From contig CAYUIQ010000051.1 of the NCBI GenBank assembly GCA_964444795.1, positions 1 through 40,284 on the forward strand: 40,284 nucleotides of DNA. Direction: 5' to 3'. Positions 1-6,286 of this stretch are shown here, piece by piece. This stretch comes from JABMRP01 sp964444795. GTDB taxonomy: Bacteria > Planctomycetota > Planctomycetia > Pirellulales > Thermoguttaceae. The position numbers and the translations under genes are program-made. How positions within the stretch are numbered: the stretch's first letter is position 1; each line of letters begins with the position of its first letter. Under the pieces are notes generated by a model. It had not been told where the DNA came from. It did no database searches and saw nothing but the letters and a program-made list of their open reading frames with translations.

Positions 1-65
1 ATTTTCAGCGCCGATTTTCCCCCGCCCCCGGTCCGTTTTGGACGCCTATCTCCACATCGGTTGAA

Positions 66-641
66 ATGTCAGTATCGTTTGGCATCTCTTTCGTCTGCAT
101 CGTGCTGATACTTGTCGTTCAGTACAACGGTTGGTCGAAGATGTTGGTGATTCTCGCAACTCTACCATTGGCTGTGATCGGAGCACTGCTGGGGCTTTGG
201 CTGACAGACAACCCCCTCGGCTTCATGCCGCAACTCGGCCTGCTCGCGTTGTTTGGAATTGTCTTGAACGCCGGCATCATCTATATCGAATTCGCCGACA
301 TCCTAATCAAGTCCAAACGCGACGCACTCACGTCATCGGATTTCGCGGACGGGCCAATCGTCGGCCTGACGCGTCAAGAGTTCCACGAGTGCCTCGTCGC
401 CGCCGGTAAACAACGGATGCTGCCGATTTTTCTGACCACGGCCACCACAGTCGGCGGCCTGTTGCCACTCGCCTTTTCTGGCGGCCCGCTTTGGGAAGGG
501 CTCGCTTGGCTGATGATCTTCGGGTTGATCGTGGCTACTTTGCTGACGCTCTATGTCGTTCCCGCGTTTTACGCCATCATGGTCGAGACATTTGGGACCA
601 GTCCGATTGGCAAGACAACGGAAAGAGAGGTGATATCATGA
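66..641 (+). CDS. RND efflux pump permease, C-terminal part only
   Basis: The 191 residues match the last transmembrane block of AcrB/CusA-type RND permeases, which are inner-membrane proton antiporters of about 1,000-1,050 residues. The stretch NPLGFMPQLGLLALFGIVLN followed by IEFADIL is the characteristic helix pair, and the end (a helix running into VVPAFYAIM) is a normal RND C-terminus. The reading frame stays open to base 3, but the residues encoded before about base 60 are proline-rich and do not look like RND sequence in any frame. The gene is therefore either truncated at about base 60 or cut by the window edge after a rearrangement. Its stop overlaps the next gene's start (ATGA), so the two are translationally coupled. 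Family certain; intactness doubtful. Confidence 0.75.
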   Translation: MSVSFGISFVCIVLILVVQYNGWSKMLVILATLPLAVIGALLGLWLTDNPLGFMPQLGLLALFGIVLNAGIIYIEFADILIKSKRDALTSSDFADGPIVGLTRQEFHECLVAAGKQRMLPIFLTTATTVGGLLPLAFSGGPLWEGLAWLMIFGLIVATLLTLYVVPAFYAIMVETFGTSPIGKTTEREVIS

Positions 642-1141
642 TCACGCACGCAAAGACACCGTCCGAACGATTCGGCGATCACAATTCGGAATTCGAGTTG
701 CTGTATCCACGAGAGCCAAGGCGGCTTTCCGCGACGAAGACCGTTCTGTTGGTGGAACATCGCGACGAAGTTGTAGCTCGCTTGACCGCCGATTTCCAAG
801 ACTTTGGACTGACAGTCTGTCGAGCGTCCAGCGGCTGGATGGCCGCCAAGTGCTACTGCCGTCGTGTGCCAGACCTTCTGCTTACCAGTTCACTGTTGCC
901 AGACGAGACGGGCTGGCTCGTAGCAGCCAAATTCCGCCTCCAGTATCGAGACGCGGAAGTCTGGCTGTACAGTCCCTGGCTGCCCCCACACAACGGTGCT
1001 TTTGCAGAGTTTGTTGGAGTAGGCCGCTGTATCTACTACGGCGGAGACTTATGGCAACTTTCGGACTGTATGCAACGGCTGTTGAAGCGGTCTCCCCTGT
1101 GCGTCGAACAGCGGTCAGATGTCCCGTTGCAGCCACGCTGA
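638..1141 (+). CDS. Degenerate response-regulator receiver protein
   Basis: This 167-residue protein starts at the ATG overlapping the RND stop, with a purine-rich ribosome site (GAGAGG) about 8 bases upstream; a longer open frame back to 491 lies inside the RND gene and is not the start. Residues about 33-120 resemble a CheY-type receiver: KTVLLVEHRDE for the first strand, then PDLLLTSSLLPDETGW where active receivers have PDLxLLDxxLPDxxG. The phospho-acceptor aspartate is thus replaced by serine, and the acidic pair after strand 1 is reduced. It has no recognisable output domain. It is probably a phosphorylation-independent (pseudo) receiver or a decayed gene, co-transcribed with the efflux fragment. 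Confidence 0.6.
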   Translation: MITHAKTPSERFGDHNSEFELLYPREPRRLSATKTVLLVEHRDEVVARLTADFQDFGLTVCRASSGWMAAKCYCRRVPDLLLTSSLLPDETGWLVAAKFRLQYRDAEVWLYSPWLPPHNGAFAEFVGVGRCIYYGGDLWQLSDCMQRLLKRSPLCVEQRSDVPLQPR

Positions 1142-1308
1142 GAATATCGGGGAAAGAACCTGAGGCGAGTTCGCACGCGGAGTTAGCAGAGACGCCCGGA
1201 GCCAGTCGCCCAGAAAGGCGACTTCGAGGCCAGATCCGATCATGACGCAGGACGACAACTCCTCGGGCCATCTCGGTTCAGGCATCGCGAGCCTCCGTCT
1301 AACCGACA

Positions 1309-2271
1309 GTGGCAACGAGGAGCCCGCGTTCAAGACGGACAGCGGCCACCTCTCCTGAGGGGCTGGGCCGCGCGGTCCTTACGACCGTTGCGACTTATCG
1401 AGGTCCCCCGCGTCAAATCGAAGAGTCCAAGCTTGTCCAGAAAGGTGGAACGTCCAAATACATCATCGCCAACGCCGACGAGGGTGACCCCGGGGCGTTC
1501 ATGAACCGGTCGGTGCTGGAAGGCGATCCCCATGCCCTGCTGGAGGGCATGGCGATTGCCGGTTATGCCATCGCCACGGACAAGGGCTACGTCTACTGTC
1601 GGGCGGAATATCCCTTGGCGCTTCAGAGGCTCCGCGTGGCACTGGGGCAGGCCCAGGAGTGCGGCCTGCTGGGCGATGATATCCTGGGCTCGGGATTCAA
1701 CTTCCACGTCAAGATCAAGGAGGGCGCCGGGGCGTTCGTCTGCGGCGAAGAGACCGCGCTGATCGCCTCGATCGAGGGTTTTCGCGGCATGCCCCGCCCG
1801 CGACCGCCGTTTCCCACCGTCTCCGGGCTGTGGGGAAAGCCGACCATTATCAAGAACGTCGAAACCTTGGTCTGTGTCTCGTCGATTCTGGGGAACGGGG
1901 CAGAGTGGTTTGCCCAGTGCGGCACCGAGAAGAGCAAGGGGACGAAGGCCTTCACCTTGGTGGGCAAGGTCAAGTACACGGGATTGGTGGAGGTGCCGCT
2001 GACGCATACCGAGATCTTCGACGCCGCCTATCACGGCAAGATCAAGGCGATCTACCTGATCGGCGAACCCGACATGGGTTGGAAGGTTCATCCGTCTGAT
2101 GCGTACCTGGTTGCCGTTGCGGGAAGTACGGGTTCCTCTTCTCTGTTCCGCTTAACGAGGAAGTCGCTACATTTCCGAAGCCAGGGAACCTCGACATGGA
2201 GTTTCTCGCAGAGGTCAATCGTAGCGCTATGCAAGTCGGCCTTGCTTACGGCGGCCCAGAGGTCGAGTTGA
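1309..2271 (+). pseudogene. NuoF/HndC-like fragment fused to a formate dehydrogenase alpha scrap
   Basis: Residues about 48-231 of this open frame (about 1450-2001) match the flavin/NADH-binding subunit family NuoF/HoxF/HndC/FdsB: NADEGDPGAFMNRSVLEGDP, then RAEYPLA, GAGAFVCGEETAL and RPRPPFP are family signatures. The N-terminal GRGGAGFPTG loop and the C-terminal CxxCxxC iron-sulfur region are absent. At about 2002 the sequence stops resembling NuoF and for about 24 residues (EIFDAAYHGKIKAIYLIGE) resembles the molybdopterin subunit of NAD-dependent formate dehydrogenase, usually encoded next to the NuoF-like gene. After about 2075 no homology is seen. This fits a deletion remnant of a formate dehydrogenase operon. 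No ribosome site or convincing start is visible. The fdh part is short and recalled, not searched. Confidence 0.65.
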
Positions 2272-2479
2272 TTTCCGGAGGAACCACACTTGAAGCAGCG
2301 GTACGCATTTCGCCCAGATTGACGGAAAACGTGCGGCTGTTGGGTAATCCTGAACCATGAATGGGGCATGGGCCACGCAACTGGTCAGCGGACGATTCTC
2401 GCGGCATGAATTTCAGGAGTTTCAAGACGTCCGCAATGGAAACCATCGAACGAACGGCCCGAAAATCGACGCCCGGCAA
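2088..2479 (-). pseudogene. CHC2 (primase-type) zinc-finger protein, frameshifted
   Basis: Two overlapping minus-strand frames together make one protein. The N-terminal part (from a TTG at 2479: MPGVDFRAVRSMVSIADVL, then CPIHG) and the C-terminal part (NAYRCFKCGSSGNQLDLWAA, then ending ATRYASDG at 2088) join at about 2308-2313, where one base appears to be missing. The combined C-x2-H ... C-x2-C pattern is the CHC2 zinc finger of DnaG-type primases, here in a short stand-alone form of about 130 residues that I recall as recurrent in planctomycete genomes, often near mobile DNA. As it stands the ligand pairs are in different frames, so no finger can form. It begins where the neighbouring NuoF-like remnant loses homology. 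Confidence 0.7.
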
Positions 2480-2625
2480 TTACCCACTCCCGTCTGGCAT
2501 CACATACGGTTCGCGTCCACGGGGCTCCAACACCCGGCAACAGAGAAGAGGAATCCGTACTTGGCCTCTCGTTTCCAAAGAAACGTACTGAGCGGACACA
2601 AGTACACGTGCGAAACGTTTAGCCG

Positions 2626-3408
2626 TTACGAAGCGAACTCCGGCCGTCGCCGATTGAGCTGGCACTGCAACCGCTGGACGATCGAGCTGTGCATCTGGCT
2701 GACGCGGCTCTCGGAAAGGTCGAGCGTGGCGCCGATCTCTTTCATCGTCAACTCTTCGTAATAGTAGAGGATGATGATCAACCGTTCGTTGCGGTTGAGG
2801 CCCTTGGTGACCAGGCGCATCAGGTCGTTCTTCTGGATGCGGCAGGTCGGATCCTCGCCCTTTTTGTCCTCGAGAATGTCGATCTCGCGGACGTCCTTGT
2901 AGCTGTCCGTCTCGTACCACTTCTTGTTCAGGCTGATCAGACTGACGGCGTTGGCGTCGAGGATCATCTTCTCGAGTTCGGGCACGGTCAGGCCCATCGC
3001 TTCGGAGAGTTCGATCTCGGTCGGCTGGCGCCCAAGCCGAGCTTCCTGCGTGCGGAGCGCCTCGTTGAGCTTGCTCGCCTTGGAGCGAACCAGTCGGGGA
3101 ACCCAGTCCATGGTGCGCAGTTCGTCGAGCATCGCACCGCGGATTCTCGGCACGCAATAGGTCTCGAACTTCACGCCCCGCGCAAGATCAAACGCGTCGA
3201 TGGCGTCCATCAGGCCGAAAACACCGGCCGAGATCAGGTCGTCCAGTTCGACGCCGTCGGGCAGTCGCGCCCAGATTCGTTCGCCGTTGTATTTTACCAG
3301 CGGCAAGTAGAGCTCCACCAAACGGTTGCGAAGCTGCTGGTTGGACATATCTTTCTTAAACTCGATCCAGAGCTGGCGTACAGCCTCGGGAGCGACGGTG
3401 GTCACCAT
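2626..3408 (-). CDS. fliA: Flagellar RNA polymerase sigma factor (FliA/WhiG family)
   Basis: The 260-residue length and layout fit the sigma-28 group, which directs RNA polymerase to late flagellar and chemotaxis promoters. Region 2 spans about residues 30-100 (ELDDLISAGVFGLMDAIDAFD, then KFETYCVPRIRGAMLDELR), region 3 about 108-150, and region 4 with its helix-turn-helix about 205-250 (LTMKEIGATLDLSESRVSQMHSSI, of which the central part is the recognition helix). There is no region 1.1. The start is supported by GGAGG about 8 bases upstream. It is the last gene of the flagellar cluster, as sigD is in Bacillus. No flgM anti-sigma gene is in the window. Product name is secure; fliA is used in the FliA/SigD/WhiG sense. 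Confidence 0.93.
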   Translation of the reverse strand: MVTTVAPEAVRQLWIEFKKDMSNQQLRNRLVELYLPLVKYNGERIWARLPDGVELDDLISAGVFGLMDAIDAFDLARGVKFETYCVPRIRGAMLDELRTMDWVPRLVRSKASKLNEALRTQEARLGRQPTEIELSEAMGLTVPELEKMILDANAVSLISLNKKWYETDSYKDVREIDILEDKKGEDPTCRIQKNDLMRLVTKGLNRNERLIIILYYYEELTMKEIGATLDLSESRVSQMHSSIVQRLQCQLNRRRPEFAS

Positions 3409-3564
3409 GTATTCCTCCGTGAATCGGCGTCAGGGCACCGCAAGGCGCAAGGTCCTTCTTGGCCGGCGAGTCGCATGAATGTTTTGACCGAGCCATGGGC
3501 GTCGGCGACGTGGGGGATGTTTCTTAATCCGTTGCGTGGCGTGGGGATGTTCGTGGCGGTAGGA

Positions 3565-3846
3565 TCACCTCTGGTCATCCGCTTCGGCAGCCGTTTGGGC
3601 TTCTTGCTCCGACTCCCTGGCAGCCATTTCAGCGGCCATCCGTGTCCGCACCGACTCGTCGACGATCCACTCGGCAAGCCGGCCGGCGAAGTAGCCGACC
3701 GCGGCGAAGACCAACAAGCTCAGCCAAGCCACCGTGAGAATCGTATCGGGGTTGCCGTTGTGCAGCACGCCTCGGGCAATGGCCGTCAGAAAGGCCAACA
3801 CGCTGAGAATTGCTGCATAAACAGGCGCCACGATCGAACCTCCCAC
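3565..3846 (-). CDS. Small two-helix membrane protein of unknown function
   Basis: This 93-residue protein has two hydrophobic segments, about residues 7-25 (VYAAILSVLAFLTAIARGV) and 36-55 (ILTVAWLSLLVFAAVGYFAG), followed by a charged, alanine- and glutamate-rich tail of about 35 residues that probably forms a cytoplasmic helix. It lies between flhG and fliA on the same strand, the position where other flagellar clusters hold small accessory genes. I recognise no family. Its membrane topology and operon position suggest a flagellar or envelope accessory protein, but that is inference. Codon use resembles the neighbours, and 155 noncoding bases separate it from fliA. Confidence 0.6.
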   Translation of the reverse strand: MGGSIVAPVYAAILSVLAFLTAIARGVLHNGNPDTILTVAWLSLLVFAAVGYFAGRLAEWIVDESVRTRMAAEMAARESEQEAQTAAEADDQR

Positions 3847-4020
3847 TTGCCGTTAAACTCAGTGAATTCGTCACAGCTTAACAGGCTATCGCGTACCGAC
3901 AGCCACGCACATTGTATCGGCAGGAAGGGCGCCGCGGGTTGAGCGGATTTTCCGGATTATTCTGTTTCGTGAAACTCCTCTTCGTTTTCGTGCCGCCAAG
4001 TGGGTTAGCCGGCGTGTTGG

Positions 4021-4902
4021 TTAGCCGGCAATCGCCGCGCGGATCGGACCCGAAGGCACGCACCCGGCGGTCGGTTTTCGGCTCACCGCACGAGCCAAGG
4101 CTTCGGCCAGCGTTAGGGCCAGTGTTTCCATTTCTTTGCTCACCCGGCAATCGGGAGCGGCGCTGACGAGCGGCACCGGGATTTCGGCTGCCGCGGACGC
4201 CCGCGGTTCGACCGGAAGCGACACGATGGCCTCCAACTCGATCCCCAAAAACCGTTGACACGCCCGGGCGATTCGCTCGCCGACGTCCTCGGCCACCTCG
4301 CGGGTGGGGGCCCGATTGACCAGCAATCGGACGGGTGCCGTGGGATCTCCGGCGCTGTGAAGCTTGATCGCGGCATACGTGTCCATCACCGACGCCGCCT
4401 CGGGAGCCGTCACCGTCAAGACGATGTCGGCGATCGCCCAATAATGTTGCCCGCTCCGATGCAATCCGTTGCCGCCGTCGACCACGAGTATTTCGGCCCT
4501 CGGGCGAAGCCTCTGCAACTGCTCAATGAGCCGTTGCCGGGCACCCGGGGCACACTCGCGCAGGTCATCGGTAGCCCACGCTCCGCAAACCAATTGCAGG
4601 CCGTCGGGTCCCGGATGGAGTACCTCGCCCGCCGTGCGGCGAGCGGATAACACATCGGTGATATCGTGACGCGCATCGATACCGCAGAGCGTCGCGACGT
4701 CGCCCCCGGCCGGATCGGCGTCGACCAGCACCGTCCGGCAACCTTGCCTGGCCAGGGCCACGGCCAGATTGACCGCCACGGTGGTCGTTCCCACGCCTCC
4801 TTTGCCACCGGTAACGAGGACCAGTTTGGACTGTTTTGCCGTCGTGCGACGCGGGTGATCCCGCATGACGAGTTGTCGCAGTTCGTTGGCCTGATCGTGC
4901 AT
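4021..4902 (-). CDS. flhG: FlhG, MinD-like ATPase controlling flagellar number
   Basis: FlhG (YlxH/FleN) is a dimerising membrane-associated ATPase that limits flagellar number and activates the GTPase FlhF. The ATG at 4902 is chosen because it puts DQANELR at residues 3-9: this DQAxxLR segment is the known FlhF-activating helix at the start of FlhG. The deviant Walker A motif GGKGGVGTTTVAVNLA is at about residues 32-47, with VLVDADP at about 58-64 and LVVDGGNG near 145. A frame extension to 4992 runs through an inverted repeat and is not protein sequence. Length is 293 residues, normal for the family. Followed downstream by the small membrane protein and fliA. Confidence 0.9.
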   Translation of the reverse strand: MHDQANELRQLVMRDHPRRTTAKQSKLVLVTGGKGGVGTTTVAVNLAVALARQGCRTVLVDADPAGGDVATLCGIDARHDITDVLSARRTAGEVLHPGPDGLQLVCGAWATDDLRECAPGARQRLIEQLQRLRPRAEILVVDGGNGLHRSGQHYWAIADIVLTVTAPEAASVMDTYAAIKLHSAGDPTAPVRLLVNRAPTREVAEDVGERIARACQRFLGIELEAIVSLPVEPRASAAAEIPVPLVSAAPDCRVSKEMETLALTLAEALARAVSRKPTAGCVPSGPIRAAIAG

Positions 4903-4939
4903 GGGACGTTTGAGAAACGGGGTCTGTTCGGATGGGAGA

Positions 4940-5016
4940 GGAAAAAGGGGACAGGTACATTTTGCCGGAACGGCCCGGAGGGTGCTTCGCACAAAATGTA
5001 CCTGTCCCCTTTTTCC
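4940..5016. repeat. Perfect 25-bp inverted repeat, MITE/REPIN-like
   Basis: The arms at 4940-4964 and 4992-5016 are exact reverse complements (each begins or ends with the core AAAGGGGACAGGTACATTT), separated by a 27-base GC-rich spacer. It sits in the gap between flhF and flhG. I recall the GGGGACAGGTAC core as a terminal motif of small non-autonomous elements linked to REP-associated (Y1) tyrosine transposases; that link is from memory. There is no T-run after the stem on either strand, so it is not a classical terminator, although the RNA would form a very stable hairpin between the two coding regions. Confidence 0.75.
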
Positions 5017-5053
5017 AAACGTGGGAGAATCGTTACGTGATCGTTCACTCTCG

Positions 5054-6187
5054 CTAAGTTACCGACTCCATGCCCAACAGGAGGCGTGTCAGGCGCCCGC
5101 GGTCGGCGACTTCGATATCGTCGGGCACATTTTGACCGTTGGTCAGGTAACTCAGCGGTAGTTCGCTTGTTCGCAACACGGGCACCAGATCGCCCAAGCC
5201 GGTTGCCTCGTCGAGTTTGGTCAGGATCAAGGCCGTGGTACCCACCGCGGCAAATCGCTGGGCCGTCTGTCGCAACGTTTTTCCACTGGCCACGCTGCTG
5301 AGCACGAGATGGACTTCGTCGGCCCCGGCTTCGGTGAGAAACGCCTTGAGTTCCCGAATCTTGATATCGTCGCGGGGGCTCCGCCCGGCGGTGTCCATGA
5401 GGATGAGATCCATGTCGTCCAGCCGGCGAACCGCTTCGCGCATTTCCCGAGGCGTGGAGACCACTTCCATCGGCAGATCGATGATGTCGGCATAGGTACG
5501 CAGTTGTTCCACGGCGGCGATACGGTAGGTGTCGACGGTGATCAGCCCCACCTTGTGTTTCTCTCGCAGGCGATAGTTGGCGGCCAGCTTGGCGATCGTC
5601 GTGGTCTTGCCCACTCCCGTCGGACCCACCAGCGCCACCAGGCGGCGACGTCCCGAGGCAACCGGAATCGGACCGGCGATCGAAATCTCCCCTTCCAGCA
5701 TCCGGGCGATGCTCGCCTTAGCCAGTACCGGATCGGTCAACTCCATGTCGGGCGCTTCGGCACGTGCCCGTTCGACCAACTCGCGGGCAACCTCCTCGCT
5801 CAAGTCGGCTTCGATCAGGTCGGTGAACAGCGTAAAGAGTCCCTCGGGCAGGTCGCACTGACCGGTGGGCCGCGAATGCTGGCACAAGTCTTGCATCATC
5901 GCTTGCAGATTGCTCAACTGCGATTGCACTTCCTCCGCAACTGAGGGCGTTGCCGGAGGAGGAGGTACCGGACGCGATGGCTGGGGGGCCCGCCGCGACA
6001 GGCGGCTTGGCACGTTGACACCGGCCGAAGCGGTGACCTCGATCTGCCGGGCACCGGAAAGCCAACCGAACAAACGCCGGCGGCGGATCTCACGCGTGTG
6101 CAGGACCGCCGCATCGGGCCCCAATTCGCGCCGGACCAAAGCCAGCGCGTCATGCATCGTGGCAGCACGGTATGTCTTGATTTCCAT
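5054..6187 (-). CDS. flhF: FlhF, SRP-type GTPase for flagellar placement
   Basis: FlhF marks the site of flagellar assembly, often the pole, and is a third member of the Ffh/FtsY GTPase family. The 377 residues begin with the B domain (MEIKTYRAATMHDALALVRRELG... with the typical AVLHTRE), then a proline-rich linker (about 65-82), the N domain, and the G domain: P-loop GPTGVGKTTT at about 188-197, DTYRIAAVEQL, DTAGR, and TKLDEATGLGDLV. All nucleotide-binding motifs are intact. It lies between flhA and flhG, as in Bacillus and Vibrio, and is separated from flhG by the 77-bp inverted repeat element. Confidence 0.95.
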   Translation of the reverse strand: MEIKTYRAATMHDALALVRRELGPDAAVLHTREIRRRRLFGWLSGARQIEVTASAGVNVPSRLSRRAPQPSRPVPPPPATPSVAEEVQSQLSNLQAMMQDLCQHSRPTGQCDLPEGLFTLFTDLIEADLSEEVARELVERARAEAPDMELTDPVLAKASIARMLEGEISIAGPIPVASGRRRLVALVGPTGVGKTTTIAKLAANYRLREKHKVGLITVDTYRIAAVEQLRTYADIIDLPMEVVSTPREMREAVRRLDDMDLILMDTAGRSPRDDIKIRELKAFLTEAGADEVHLVLSSVASGKTLRQTAQRFAAVGTTALILTKLDEATGLGDLVPVLRTSELPLSYLTNGQNVPDDIEVADRGRLTRLLLGMESVT

Positions 6188-6237
6188 GTCGTTTTACGTC
6201 ACGAAGGTTTCTTGAAATGTATGGTCGGTTGCCAGTG

Positions 6238-6286
6238 ATCCCTAATCGCTAATTCCTCATCCCTAATCCCTAGTCCCTACCCCCTA
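6238..6286. repeat. Heptamer-type spacer tract abutting flhA 3' end
   Basis: The plus strand reads as short units of the form CCTAATCGCTAATT, then CCCTAATCCCTAGTCCCTA, ending CCCCCTATC. The run crosses the flhA stop: the TAG at 6277-6279 is itself a repeat unit on the minus strand, and the last FlhA residues (DRG) are encoded by the tract. It is one of eight such tracts in the window; all end with a CCCTACCCC-type block next to a coding region. Confidence 0.7.

Noticed and set aside
491..637. Longer N-terminus for the receiver-like protein
   Set aside because: It lies entirely inside the RND reading frame in another phase; the ATG at 638 has a ribosome site and the usual ATGA overlap.
1242..1358. 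38-codon plus-strand open frame (MTQDDNSSGHLG...) between the receiver gene and the NuoF-like remnant
   Set aside because: No ribosome site at a useful distance and no recognisable sequence; cannot be told from chance.
2689..3942. Long plus-strand open frame opposite fliA
   Set aside because: Its codon pattern mirrors fliA on the other strand, and it crosses noncoding DNA; fliA has clear motifs.
4903..4992. N-terminal extension of FlhG
   Set aside because: Encoded by one arm of the perfect inverted repeat; the DQAxxLR motif marks the true start at 4902.
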